Shown in pieces: positions 5,762 to 13,558 of a DNA stretch of 13,558 bases; the stretch's first letter is position 1; every line of letters starts with the position of its first letter. This DNA comes from Gammaproteobacteria bacterium (GTDB lineage Bacteria; Pseudomonadota; Gammaproteobacteria; Thiohalomonadales; Thiohalomonadaceae). A program made the translations under genes and the position numbers. The stretch covers positions 1-13,558 of the forward strand of contig JADFYS010000022.1 in the NCBI GenBank assembly GCA_015232955.1, given 5' to 3'. The notes below the pieces were generated by a model. The model made no database searches. It was not told the origin of the DNA and was given only the letters and a program-made list of their open reading frames with translations.

Positions 5762-6061
5762 ATGCTGCATATTGTAAACAAATCACCCTTCGAGAAGAAC
5801 TCACTTCAGAGTTGTCTCTCCTGCGCCAAAGAGGGCAGTACCATTCTTCTTATTGAAGATGGTGTCTATGGGGTACTAAAAAATAGCGCTGTGAGCGATG
5901 CAATCACAGGTGCGATGAAAGGGATGACCATCTGTGCACTTGAGGCAGATGTCAAAGCACGAGGTATCGCTGATAAGGTGATCGATGGCGTAAAACTTGT
6001 CGACTATAACGGCTTTGTAGACCTCACCTGTGACAACGAAAAACTACAAAGCTGGCTGTAA
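5762..6061 (+). CDS. dsrH: DsrH subunit of the DsrEFH complex
   Basis: DsrH is the TusB-like third subunit of the sulfurtransferase. The 99-aa product starts MLHIVNKSPFEKNSLQSCL and has the signature LLIEDGVYGVL (29-39) and the ending FVDLTCDNEKLQSWL. C18 occupies the conserved position (SLxSCL) corresponding to the DsrH cysteine studied in A. vinosum; C21, C58 and C90 are additional. AGGAG lies a few bases before the ATG, 15 bases after dsrF ends, so it is clearly in the same message. Normal length. Confidence 0.95.
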   Translation: MLHIVNKSPFEKNSLQSCLSCAKEGSTILLIEDGVYGVLKNSAVSDAITGAMKGMTICALEADVKARGIADKVIDGVKLVDYNGFVDLTCDNEKLQSWL

Positions 6062-6103
6062 ATTTCTGTAACTTTTAACCAAACTTGTAAGGAGATGTAA
6101 AAG

Positions 6104-6436
6104 ATGGGTATCAATGTAGGTGGAACTGAGTTGGAAACTGATGAAGAAGGCTACCTCCTCAATCTGAATGACTGGACCAGAGATGCAGCTGAAGAGCTTG
6201 CAAAAAGCGAAAGCATCGAAATGACTGAGAGCCACTGGGAGGTTATCGACTTCCTCCGTGAGTATTATGACGAGTATCAAATTGCCCCTGCGGTGCGTGT
6301 TTTGACCAAAGCTATCGGCAAAAAACTGGGTAAAGAGAAAGGCAATAGCAAGTATCTATACGAACTATTCCCCTACGGACCTGCCAAGCAAGCCTGTAAG
6401 GTTGCTGGTCTTCCTAAGCCGACCGGCTGTATCTAG
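6104..6436 (+). CDS. dsrC: DsrC, two-cysteine sulfur carrier
   Basis: DsrC is the sulfur carrier between DsrEFH, DsrAB and DsrK, forming persulfide and trisulfide on its flexible C-terminal arm. The 110-aa product keeps both redox residues: C98 in YGPAKQACKVAGLP (CysB) and the penultimate C109 in PTGCI (CysA), the hallmark of true DsrC rather than TusE. A strong AAGGAG lies 9 bases before the ATG, consistent with the high expression usual for this protein. It is followed by an 87-base gap with a very stable hairpin, which may raise dsrC message above the downstream membrane-complex genes. Compare the cysteine-free homologue at 90-434. Confidence 0.97.
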   Translation: MGINVGGTELETDEEGYLLNLNDWTRDAAEELAKSESIEMTESHWEVIDFLREYYDEYQIAPAVRVLTKAIGKKLGKEKGNSKYLYELFPYGPAKQACKVAGLPKPTGCI

Positions 6437-6456
6437 GCGTTCTCTTCTGCCTATCT

Positions 6457-6481
6457 GTAGGGGGGGAGACTCCTCCCCTAC
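6457..6481 (+). other. Very stable hairpin between dsrC and dsrM
   Basis: GTAGGGGGGGA (6457-6467) pairs with TCCTCCCCTAC (6471-6481) in an 11-bp stem with one G-U pair and a 3-base GAC loop. No U-run follows. It probably stabilises the 3' end of the dsrEFHC message or attenuates readthrough into dsrMKLJOP. It starts 20 bases after the dsrC stop. Confidence 0.7.
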
Positions 6482-6523
6482 AATCCACACACTAATTCTG
6501 TCCATTAACCGGAGGATCTATTG

Positions 6524-7246
6524 ATGTCAGTGCTCTATGCACTTCTCTTCTATATTGCAGCCACCATCTTTTTTGTTGGTGTGGGCTATAAGATCCGCCA
6601 GTACTGGAGGACACCTGCTCCTCTCAAGATTCCTACGACACCTGCACCGGTTACCGGAAGCGGGGTTGCACTCCGTATCGCTCGTGAGGTTGTCCTCTTC
6701 GAGAGCCTCTTTAAATCCAATAAGTGGATCTGGCTCTTCGGCTTCCTCTTCCATTTCGGACTGTTTCTGGTCACTATTCGCCATCTTCGCTACTTCATCG
6801 AAGAGGTTCCTTCTTTTATCATCTTTATGCAGCCGTTTGGAATTGTGGGTGGTGGCATGATGGTAATTGGACTTCTCGGGCTCTGGGCGAGAAGGTTTCT
6901 CGTAGAGAGAATCCGCTATATCACCAACCCATCAGATCACCTGATCCTCGCCCTACTGCTGATGATTGGTCTGAGTGGTTTGATCATGAAGTTTGTCTCT
7001 CATACTGACATCGTGATGCTTAAACAGTATATTCTCGGGCTTATCGGTTTCAATATTCATCAGTTACCTACAGATGGACCACTGCTGATTCATCTGCTCC
7101 TGGTAGCCGTACTGATGATGATTTTTCCGGTGAGTAAGCTTCTTCATGCACCCGGACTCTTTTTTAGCCCTACCCGTAATCAGATTGATAATCCCCGGGA
7201 GCAGCGTCACACCGCTCCTTGGACCAGAGATCTGGATAAGCTGTAA
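6524..7246 (+). CDS. dsrM: DsrM, haem b membrane subunit of the DsrMKJOP complex
   Basis: DsrM is a NarI-like integral membrane cytochrome b that links DsrK to the quinone pool. The 240-aa product has predicted membrane helices at about 3-22, 68-90, 102-121, 138-157 and 185-203, with possible haem-ligating histidines among H77, H87, H160, H179 and H190. The soluble C-terminal tail runs from about residue 215. I start at ATG 6524, 8 bases after GGAGG; a TTG directly before it (6521) would add one residue and sits closer to the site. The 87-base gap before it holds the dsrC-dsrM hairpin. Length is normal for DsrM. Confidence 0.94.
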   Translation: MSVLYALLFYIAATIFFVGVGYKIRQYWRTPAPLKIPTTPAPVTGSGVALRIAREVVLFESLFKSNKWIWLFGFLFHFGLFLVTIRHLRYFIEEVPSFIIFMQPFGIVGGGMMVIGLLGLWARRFLVERIRYITNPSDHLILALLLMIGLSGLIMKFVSHTDIVMLKQYILGLIGFNIHQLPTDGPLLIHLLLVAVLMMIFPVSKLLHAPGLFFSPTRNQIDNPREQRHTAPWTRDLDKL

Positions 7247-7272
7247 CCGAAATTTAGCCTAAGGAGAATCTT

Positions 7273-8832
7273 GTGGCCGATTTCCAGACGCCAGAATTCC
7301 GACAATATCCCGCAATACCCAACGAACTGGTAGAAGGTGCAACCGCGCATCTGAGTCCGTTCGTAGCCAAACCCAACCATCAGGAGCAGTTGGGTTTTCC
7401 TGGCGAATTGGTTGATAACTGGGAAGAGAAAGCGATCGAAAAAATGGGGGATCTGTTGAGCAAGTACCGCTCGCTTCGGGTCTACATGGATGCCTGTGTA
7501 AAGTGTGGTTCCTGCACCGATAAGTGCCACTACTTTCAGGGGACTTCTGATCCCAAAAATATGCCGGTTGCGCGTCAAGATCTGATGCGAAGTGTCTATC
7601 GCCGCTACTTCACCTTCGCCGGTAAATATTTTCCAAAATTGGTGGGGGCAAGAGATCTCACCAGAGAGGTTCTTGACGAATGGTACAGCTACTTCCACCA
7701 GTGTTCGCAGTGCCGCAGGTGCTCAGTTTTCTGCCCATACGGCATAGACACCGCTGAGATCTCTATGGCTGCACGGGAGATTATGGACTCCATTGGGTAC
7801 GGCCAAAAATACTGCAATGAGATTCTCGGAAAACTGCAGACTATCGGCAATAACCTGGGTCTTCCAGGCAAAGCACTGAAAGCGACACTTGAAGAGTTTG
7901 CAGAAGAGATCGAAGAAGATACGGGTCTTCCCGTCAAAATACCCCTTGACCAGAAAGGGGCCGATATTCTGCTCATCACCCCATCCGCAGATTTCTTTGC
8001 AGAGCCACATATCGATGGATTGATGGGGTACGCCAAGGTATTTCATGAAGCTGGGGTAAGCTGGACACTCAGCTCATACGCTTCCGAAGCTGCCAACTTT
8101 TCGATGTTTATCGGCAGCTATAGCAATATGAAAGTGGTCGCAGAACGCATCCGTAAGGCCGCTCTTGACCTCGGTGTCAAACGGATTGTCGTCGGTGAGT
8201 GTGGACATGCCTGGCGTGTCGCCTATAGCTTCTGGAACAGTGTTGCCGGCATCGGATCCGGGGGGGATGATCCCTATGCACAGCAGCTGCAGAAACAGCT
8301 TGATCATAGCTACCCGATACCACAGCACATCTGTGAGTTTACCCACGATCTGCTCGAAAAGGGTCAACTCCGTTTTGACAAAAGTGTGAATGATTCGCGA
8401 ACCGTCACTTTCCATGACTCCTGTAATGTTGCCCGTGGTACCCGGATGGGCAATTACCCCGGAGGCCAATTTGATATTCCGCGGGCGTTAATCAAAGCAT
8501 CCTGTAACCACTATGTGGAGATGGATCAGGACTCGATAAAGGAGAAGACCTACTGCTGTGGTGGCGGTGGAGGGCTTCTTACCGATGATCTGATGGAGAT
8601 TCGAGTCAAGGGTGCCCTGCCACGGATGGAGGCACTGGACGAAGTGGTCAAAGATCACGGAGTGACCAACCTCGCAGCAATCTGTGCCATCTGTAAGGCA
8701 CAATTTGCCAAAATCCTCCCCTATTATAAATTCCCGATGGATATGATTGTCAGCACCCACCAACTGGTTGGTGAGGCACTGGTCATGAAAGGTTCGATAC
8801 AAGAGAAAGATCTTGATGAAGAGGAAGGATGA
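7273..8832 (+). CDS. dsrK: DsrK, HdrD-like iron-sulfur catalytic subunit
   Basis: DsrK is the cytoplasmic catalytic subunit of DsrMKJOP, related to heterodisulfide reductase HdrD, and is thought to act on DsrC. The 519-aa product has two ferredoxin-type [4Fe-4S] motifs, C75-C78-C81-C85 (CVKCGSCTDKC) and C144-C147-C150-C154 (CSQCRRCSVFC). These are followed by CCG-type cysteines for the special cluster: C310 (GECGHAWR), C384 (HDSCNVAR), C428-C429 (CCGGGGG), C471 and C474 (CAICKAQF). It starts with GTG, 6 bases after AAGGAG; upstream spacing fits no better codon, and residues 9-21 (FRQYPAIPNELVE) match other DsrK N termini. It follows dsrM by 26 bases. Confidence 0.96.
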   Translation: MADFQTPEFRQYPAIPNELVEGATAHLSPFVAKPNHQEQLGFPGELVDNWEEKAIEKMGDLLSKYRSLRVYMDACVKCGSCTDKCHYFQGTSDPKNMPVARQDLMRSVYRRYFTFAGKYFPKLVGARDLTREVLDEWYSYFHQCSQCRRCSVFCPYGIDTAEISMAAREIMDSIGYGQKYCNEILGKLQTIGNNLGLPGKALKATLEEFAEEIEEDTGLPVKIPLDQKGADILLITPSADFFAEPHIDGLMGYAKVFHEAGVSWTLSSYASEAANFSMFIGSYSNMKVVAERIRKAALDLGVKRIVVGECGHAWRVAYSFWNSVAGIGSGGDDPYAQQLQKQLDHSYPIPQHICEFTHDLLEKGQLRFDKSVNDSRTVTFHDSCNVARGTRMGNYPGGQFDIPRALIKASCNHYVEMDQDSIKEKTYCCGGGGGLLTDDLMEIRVKGALPRMEALDEVVKDHGVTNLAAICAICKAQFAKILPYYKFPMDMIVSTHQLVGEALVMKGSIQEKDLDEEEG

Positions 8833-8944
8833 ACTGCATTAAGGGTTATCCCGGCACAAAGTAAAAGCTGAACCGGGTGTGACAACAGTTTTTTAATTTT
8901 CACTGCAACGATTGCAGATGTGTTTCAGAGACAGGAGATAAGAG

Positions 8945-10918
8945 ATGGCAGCTTCCAGCGACGACATGAAAAAAGAGTTTAACTTCCGCCGCTACCAGGA
9001 TGGTGACAGTGATCACCTCCCTTGGAACAAGAGTATATGGCAGGCCAGCTGGACTCATAAATGCCCTACCTATATTCATCGTACACCGCCCTGTCAGGGG
9101 AGCTGTCCTTCTGGTCATGACATCCGAGGTTGGCTGGATATCGTTAGAGGCATCGAAAAGCCTGTAGGCGATGTCTCGATGCAGGAGTACGCCTTCCGTC
9201 GCGCGACCGACTCCAACCCTTTCCCATCCATCATGGGACGGGTATGCCCGGCACCTTGTGAAGATGGCTGTAATCGCAACATGGTAGAAGATCATGTTGG
9301 AATTAACTCGGTCGAGCAGTATATTGGGGATCAAGCTCTAGAGCGTGGTTTTAGTTTCGAGTCAGGTGCAGAGAGTGGCAAACGCGTGGCGATCATTGGT
9401 GGGGGTCCCGGTGGACTGGCTGCGGCCTACCAGCTGCGCCGAATGGGACATGGCGTAACCATTTTTGAGGCGCTTGAACACCTTGGTGGCATGATGCGTT
9501 ACGGAATACCGGGCTATCGTACCCCTCGTGATGTGCTTGATGGAGAGATCAAACGCATTGTTGACATGGGTGTTGAGGTGAAGACCGGTATTCGTGTCGG
9601 CAAAGATGTGCCGATGGCGGAAGTCGAAAAAGAGTTTGATGCCATCATCTTTGCACTAGGTGCGCAAGCGGGTCGTCCTCTCCCCATAGAGGGTGCCGAC
9701 GCTGTAAACTGCATCACCGGTGTCGCCTTTCTCGCTGCGTTTAACCAAGGAAGACTGAAGCATGTAACCGGTAAAGTTGTGGTCATAGGTGGTGGAGATA
9801 CCTCCATAGATGTCGCATCTGTTGCCCGCCGCCTCGGAAATATCACAGTCGAGAACGAAAAGGATCGTCCAGAGCACATCATTATCAACCAGACCGCACA
9901 CGATGTTGCTGAGAGTGCCGTGCGTCAAGGTGCAGATGTCATGCTCATCTCCCGCTCACCAATCTCCAAGATGGCCGCAGCCGAGCATGAGATTGAAGAT
10001 GCAACTCGTGAAGGGGTGGAGATCGTCGGCCAACTGAGCCCTGTAGCGGTAATAAAAGGTGCGGAAGGGAGAGCTACTGCACTGCGTGTTATAAAGCTTG
10101 AAGATGATGGCAAGACCCCAATCGAAGGGAGTGAATTTGACATTGCAGCTGAGCTAATTGTAGCGGCCATTGGTCAATCTGGAGATCTTGAGGGGATGGA
10201 GGGCTATGCCAACGATCGTAACCTGATCGATAGCGACAAGAACTTCCAGGTTCCCGGAAAGCCTGGAGTCTTTGTAATCGGGGATATTGTCCGCCCTCAC
10301 CTGCTCACTACCGCCATTGGCCACGCGCGCATCGCTGCACAGAGTGTTGACCACTTCCTTAAGAAAAAGACGATGGATGTTCGCCCCAAAGTGGATGTCA
10401 ACTTCTTCAGTCTTATGGAAAAACTGGAAGAGACTGATAAGCTGCCAGGAACTTTTAAGGCGGATGAACGCGAGGATGATACCGTCAAACCCATCGATGT
10501 TGGTCTGCGCGGTACCTCTGACAGTAACTGGGCCGTCCATAACTACGAAGATCGTTCTGCGCACGAAATTATCTCTTCAGACATGCTTTTCCTTGGCCAT
10601 TTCGAGCACACACCTCGCTATAAGCGTCACACCATTGAGGTTACAGCAGAGGATGTGATTGGTAACTATCAGGAACGACTCGTTGCTCTTAGTGAAGAGG
10701 AGGTCATAGGCGAAGCCAAACGCTGCATGAGCTGTGGAATGTGTTTCGAGTGTGACAACTGTGTGGTCTACTGTCCTCAGGATGCTGTACATAAAACCGA
10801 CAAGAGTGATACCACTACTGGCCGCTATGTCTACACTGACTATAACCGCTGTATCGGCTGTCACATCTGTGCAGATGTCTGCCCAACCGGATATATCGAC
10901 ATGGGAATGGGCGAATAG
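8945..10918 (+). CDS. dsrL: DsrL, NAD(P)H:acceptor oxidoreductase
   Basis: DsrL is a GltD-like iron-sulfur flavoprotein that couples DsrAB sulfur oxidation to NAD+ reduction and is needed for stored-sulfur oxidation. In the 657-aa product the N-terminal Fe-S domain has C40, C50, C54, C101, C105 and C109. The FAD-binding motif GGGPGGLAAAYQL spans 152-164, the NAD(P)-binding motif IGGGDTSIDVASVARR spans 281-296, and IGD at 445-447 is the second FAD contact. The C terminus carries a cysteine-rich cluster (C594, C597, C600, C603, C606, C610) and a ferredoxin motif (C636, C639, C642, C646). An AGGAGA site precedes the ATG. The 112-base gap after dsrK contains a 6-bp stem-loop (8903-8917) and a T6 run (8889-8894) but no convincing terminator. 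Presence of dsrL supports the oxidative direction. Confidence 0.96.
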   Translation: MAASSDDMKKEFNFRRYQDGDSDHLPWNKSIWQASWTHKCPTYIHRTPPCQGSCPSGHDIRGWLDIVRGIEKPVGDVSMQEYAFRRATDSNPFPSIMGRVCPAPCEDGCNRNMVEDHVGINSVEQYIGDQALERGFSFESGAESGKRVAIIGGGPGGLAAAYQLRRMGHGVTIFEALEHLGGMMRYGIPGYRTPRDVLDGEIKRIVDMGVEVKTGIRVGKDVPMAEVEKEFDAIIFALGAQAGRPLPIEGADAVNCITGVAFLAAFNQGRLKHVTGKVVVIGGGDTSIDVASVARRLGNITVENEKDRPEHIIINQTAHDVAESAVRQGADVMLISRSPISKMAAAEHEIEDATREGVEIVGQLSPVAVIKGAEGRATALRVIKLEDDGKTPIEGSEFDIAAELIVAAIGQSGDLEGMEGYANDRNLIDSDKNFQVPGKPGVFVIGDIVRPHLLTTAIGHARIAAQSVDHFLKKKTMDVRPKVDVNFFSLMEKLEETDKLPGTFKADEREDDTVKPIDVGLRGTSDSNWAVHNYEDRSAHEIISSDMLFLGHFEHTPRYKRHTIEVTAEDVIGNYQERLVALSEEEVIGEAKRCMSCGMCFECDNCVVYCPQDAVHKTDKSDTTTGRYVYTDYNRCIGCHICADVCPTGYIDMGMGE

Positions 10919-10946
10919 TAGAACTGACTAACCAAGGTACTGACGA

Positions 10947-11348
10947 ATGAGTCAACTTTTGCAGCAAGCAGTGCATGGGATACTGTTCCTGTTCCTAGCC
11001 ACCACCCTCCTCGTCCCGGGGGTGGTGATGGGAGGAGACGGTCCATCCATCCCGCCAGCGGTAAAGGGCGAGCAGTGTGTTGACACTGTACCCAATATGC
11101 GCCGGAACCATATGGAGTATCTCAAACAGCATCGAGTAGAGACGATGCGCTTGGGGATCCGTACCAAACTCTACAGCCTGAAGGAGTGTCTCAACTGTCA
11201 TATAGAACCTCGTAGCTACGAACTGCAGAAGAGTGCGCAACACCCAGAAACCGAGCGCCATTTCTGCAAAAACTGCCACGCCTATGCTGGGGTAAAACCC
11301 GACTGCTTCGAGTGTCATGCAACTCAACCCGAAGGTGAAGCAAAATGA
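10947..11348 (+). CDS. dsrJ: DsrJ, triheme cytochrome c of the DsrMKJOP complex
   Basis: DsrJ is the periplasmic triheme cytochrome of the complex. The 133-aa product has an N-terminal hydrophobic segment (about 8-29), likely an uncleaved signal anchor, and exactly three haem sites: C81-LN-C84-H85, C107-KN-C110-H111 and C120-FE-C123-H124. The extra C44 (GEQCVDTVPNMRRNHMEYL) matches the cysteine reported as an axial ligand of an unusual His/Cys haem in A. vinosum DsrJ. Its stop codon overlaps the dsrO start (ATGA), so the two periplasmic subunits are translationally coupled. Confidence 0.96.
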   Translation: MSQLLQQAVHGILFLFLATTLLVPGVVMGGDGPSIPPAVKGEQCVDTVPNMRRNHMEYLKQHRVETMRLGIRTKLYSLKECLNCHIEPRSYELQKSAQHPETERHFCKNCHAYAGVKPDCFECHATQPEGEAK

Positions 11349-12106
11349 CAAACTCCTCAAAACCTGAACAGGAACTGTCGCGCCGCGATTTTCTTAAAGG
11401 TGGAGCGGCCCTCTCTGCAGCCACTATCGCTCCGGGTATACTCCTCTACACCGCAGCAGATGCGAGAAATCTGGACCAATCAGCATCTAGTGCTGTGCGC
11501 TGGGGAATGTTGATCGACACCACCGCATGTGAGTCGGGATGTAACGAATGTATTACTGCATGCCAACAGGAGAATGGGTGGGGAGAGATCTCTGCTAGTG
11601 AACCTAACTCCAGACCAGAGCAGCAGGCTCAGTGGATTCGAAAAGTTGAACTTAAGGACAAGAGCACGGGTAAGCAGCACTCTCTGCCAATGCTCTGTCA
11701 GCACTGCGAGAACCCCCCCTGTGTAGATGTTTGCCCTACCACAGCCTCATTTAAGCGCGCGGACGGCATCGTGCTCGTAGACCGTCACCTCTGTATCGGC
11801 TGTCGCTTCTGTATGATGGCTTGTCCCTACAAGGCGCGGTCGTTTGTCCATGAATCACTGCATCAGCAGAAAGAGCACATGCCACGGGGCAAAGGGTGTG
11901 TTGAAGGGTGTACCCTCTGTGTGCATAAACTTGATGCAGGTGAGGGAACTACAGCTTGCGCTGCGGCCTGTAGTAAGGGGGCGATTCTGGTGGGAGATTT
12001 AAAGGACGAATCGAGTGAAATCTCACAGCGGGTTGCAAAGTATGCATCGACACAGATTAGGGCAGATCTCGCCCTCAATCCCGGTGTTCGTTATCAGGGA
12101 ATTTAA
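11345..12106 (+). CDS. dsrO: DsrO, Tat-exported ferredoxin-like subunit
   Basis: DsrO is the periplasmic iron-sulfur subunit of DsrMKJOP, passing electrons between DsrJ and DsrP. The 253-aa product opens with a Tat signal, SRRDFLKGG (12-20), then a hydrophobic stretch, with likely cleavage near residue 40 (AADA/RN). Four cysteine groups follow: C62-C66-C69-C73, C118-C121-C126-C130, C150-C153-C156-C160 (CIGCRFCMMAC), and C185-C189-C192 with C205 or C209. This is the pattern of the HybA/NrfC-type four-cluster family. It starts within the dsrJ stop (ATGA overlap) and ends 12 bases before dsrP. Confidence 0.95.
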   Translation: MTNSSKPEQELSRRDFLKGGAALSAATIAPGILLYTAADARNLDQSASSAVRWGMLIDTTACESGCNECITACQQENGWGEISASEPNSRPEQQAQWIRKVELKDKSTGKQHSLPMLCQHCENPPCVDVCPTTASFKRADGIVLVDRHLCIGCRFCMMACPYKARSFVHESLHQQKEHMPRGKGCVEGCTLCVHKLDAGEGTTACAAACSKGAILVGDLKDESSEISQRVAKYASTQIRADLALNPGVRYQGI

Positions 12107-12118
12107 GCGGAAGAGATA

Positions 12119-13324
12119 ATGAAGACAATTTACACACAAGTAGATAACAATTCAGGCTTTTACTCTCTGTTAGGACTTTTTGTCGCCTTCATCGCTGCGG
12201 GGGCAGGGTCGGTTCTCTTCATCGAGCACAACGGCCACTGGGTTACCGGGATGGATAATCAGATTGTGTGGGGCATGCCCCATGTATTTGCGATCTTCCT
12301 CATCGTCGCCGCTTCTGGCGCACTCAATGTGGCATCAATCGGTTCAGTCTTTGGCAGACAGATGTACAAACCGTTAGCACCACTATCGGCACTATTGGCC
12401 ATCGCGCTTCTGATTGGGGGGCTCGCAGTACTGGTACTGGATCTAGGGCGCCCGGATCGCCTCTTTATCGCAATGACCACCTACAATTTCAAGTCTATAT
12501 TTGCTTGGAACATCATCCTCTACAACGGTTTTCTGGTGATTGTAGGCGCCTATCTCTGGGTGATGCTCGAAAAACGGATGAACCGGTATAAAGATAGCAT
12601 TGGTCTCTTTGCCTTTGTCTGGAGGCTGGTACTTACAACCGGTACCGGCTCTATCTTCGGATGGCTAGTCGCTCGTCAGGCGTATGATGCTGCATTGATG
12701 GCGCCCATGTTTATCGTGATGTCCTTCTCTTTCGGACTGGCGATCTTCATTCTGGTGCTCATGACAGCATTTTTCCTCACCGGTCGCGAGCTGGGTGATT
12801 ATGTTCTGCTGAAACTGAAGAATCTACTTGGAGTCTTTATTGCCGGAGTTCTCTACTTTGTCATGGTCTACCACTTTACCAACCTTTATGCCGCTGAACA
12901 TTCCGGGGTGGAGCAGTTCATCCTGATAGAGGGTGGCATCTTCACCTCACTCTTCTGGATGGTACAGGTGGTATTAGGCTCACTCCTTCCTCTGGCGCTG
13001 ATCTATGCCCCGGGCGTCGGAAACAATCGCCTGGCAATTATTGCCGCCTCTGTGCTGGTGATTATCGGTGGCCTTGCTCAACTCTATGTCATTCTTATCG
13101 GAGGCCAGGCCTACCCGTTGATTAACTTCCCCGGTTATGAGGTCAGTAGCAGCTTCGCCGATGGCGCCATCAACGCCTACCATCCAACAATGGCAGAGAC
13201 CGTTCTTGGTTTGATGGGGGTCGCTATCTCACTTACCATGGTGACAATAGCCTCCTCTGCCCTGCGTCTGCTCCCGACGACACTGGCAGATCAACACCTT
13301 GATCCCCATTTTAAGAAGAGCTAA
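12119..13324 (+). CDS. dsrP: DsrP, NrfD-family integral membrane subunit
   Basis: DsrP is the second membrane subunit of DsrMKJOP, an NrfD/PsrC-type protein expected to bind quinone and exchange electrons with DsrO. The 401-aa product shows ten hydrophobic segments, at about 17-36, 54-74, 88-108, 128-150, 162-184, 194-220, 235-256, 272-296, 304-328 and 360-383. It carries the family landmarks DLGRPDR (108-114) and, near the C terminus, INFPGYEVSSSFADG and YHPTMAE. The ribosome site is weak (GGAAGAG). It is the last gene of the operon in this window: a stem-loop terminator begins 30 bases after its stop, with no dsrN behind it. Confidence 0.95.
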   Translation: MKTIYTQVDNNSGFYSLLGLFVAFIAAGAGSVLFIEHNGHWVTGMDNQIVWGMPHVFAIFLIVAASGALNVASIGSVFGRQMYKPLAPLSALLAIALLIGGLAVLVLDLGRPDRLFIAMTTYNFKSIFAWNIILYNGFLVIVGAYLWVMLEKRMNRYKDSIGLFAFVWRLVLTTGTGSIFGWLVARQAYDAALMAPMFIVMSFSFGLAIFILVLMTAFFLTGRELGDYVLLKLKNLLGVFIAGVLYFVMVYHFTNLYAAEHSGVEQFILIEGGIFTSLFWMVQVVLGSLLPLALIYAPGVGNNRLAIIAASVLVIIGGLAQLYVILIGGQAYPLINFPGYEVSSSFADGAINAYHPTMAETVLGLMGVAISLTMVTIASSALRLLPTTLADQHLDPHFKKS

Positions 13325-13354
13325 GCCTCACCCCCTTGCTAGCGTAGACTAAAC

Positions 13355-13382
13355 AACCCACCGTCTTTTAAGGCGGTGGGTT
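13355..13382. terminator. Bidirectional stem-loop terminator after dsrP
   Basis: AACCCACCG (13355-13363) pairs with CGGTGGGTT (13374-13382) in a perfect 9-bp stem; the 10-base interior can add CTT/AAG pairs. On the plus strand the stem is followed by a weak T-rich run (AGTACTTTCTTGTT), and on the minus strand by TTGTTTAG. It sits 30 bases after dsrP and contains the stop codon of the convergent reading frame, so it can serve both directions. Confidence 0.75.
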
Positions 13383-13558
13383 AGTACTTTCTTGTTCTAA
13401 TGTTCTGCGTGGGAAAGAATGCTTCTCTCTGACAATATCGAATCTCTCACGCAACCTACCACGCCAGTTTGACAAAGGTTCCTCTTCTAACGGATAGATT
13501 TTGCGCTGATTTTTGTAAACAGTGCTGAATGTCGTTGTAAAAAGTCGTGTCAGCTGAA
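13368..13558 (-). CDS. 3' end of a convergent gene, partial at the window edge
   Basis: On the minus strand a reading frame is open from the window edge (codons from 13556) to a TAA at 13370-13368, giving 62 C-terminal residues with no start in view. The visible part is basic and includes TVYKNQRKIYPLE, SNWRGRLRERFDIVREK and FPRRTLEQES, ending TNPPP. The last residues are encoded by the terminator stem itself. I do not recognise the family. An open stretch this long can arise by chance (roughly 5 percent), but protein-like composition and a stop placed within the terminator favour a real gene. Confidence 0.5.
   Translation of the reverse strand, partial: QLTRLFTTTFSTVYKNQRKIYPLEEEPLSNWRGRLRERFDIVREKHSFPRRTLEQESTNPPP

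Noticed and set aside
6521..6523. TTG start for dsrM at 6521
   Set aside because: The following ATG at 6524 has better spacing from GGAGG and is the stronger codon.
8833..8944. Terminator or promoter between dsrK and dsrL
   Set aside because: CCCGG/CCGGG (8850-8877) makes only a 5-bp stem with an 18-base loop, and the T6 run lies 11 bases later. The 6-bp stem at 8903-8917 has no U-run.
9514..10864. Reading frames of about 80-136 codons opposite or offset within dsrL
   Set aside because: They are antisense or frame-shifted shadows of a conserved flavoprotein gene.

Overview
The window holds a nearly complete reverse-type dissimilatory sulfite reductase (rDsr) operon. It points to a sulfur-oxidising proteobacterium, most likely a gammaproteobacterium. 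The plus-strand genes are dsrA, dsrB, dsrE, dsrF, dsrH, dsrC, dsrM, dsrK, dsrL, dsrJ, dsrO and dsrP, in the order known from purple sulfur bacteria such as Allochromatium vinosum. The presence of dsrEFH and dsrL indicates the oxidative direction (stored sulfur to sulfite). No dsrD-like gene is present. The exact genus cannot be told from the sequence.

Layout. Bases 90-2076 carry four tightly packed minus-strand genes, read from 2076 towards 90: a 58-aa protein, a 239-aa helical protein of unknown family, a protein resembling the Cas6/Cmx6 CRISPR RNA endonuclease family, and a DsrC/TusE-family protein with no cysteine. Bases 2077-2489 form a divergent control region with one good candidate promoter for the minus-strand operon, two candidates for dsr, and three inverted repeats. 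Bases 2490-13324 are the dsr operon. Strong stem-loops lie in the dsrA-dsrB, dsrB-dsrE and dsrC-dsrM gaps. A stem-loop at 13355-13382 ends the operon directly after dsrP. A convergent minus-strand reading frame enters from the right edge and stops inside that stem-loop.

How the genes work together. From knowledge of the families: DsrEFH passes sulfur to the C-terminal cysteines of DsrC. DsrAB and DsrL oxidise DsrC-bound or persulfidic sulfur to sulfite and send electrons to NAD+. The DsrMKJOP membrane complex handles DsrC thiols/trisulfide and exchanges electrons with the quinone pool and periplasm. dsrN (siroheme amidation), dsrR and dsrS do not follow dsrP here.

The most unusual part is the divergent four-gene cassette. 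A Cas6-like protein sits next to sulfur-transfer genes with no CRISPR array or other cas gene in view, and it is co-directional with a DsrC homologue that cannot do DsrC's cysteine chemistry. This suggests a regulatory or RNA-processing module attached to sulfur oxidation. That function is inference.
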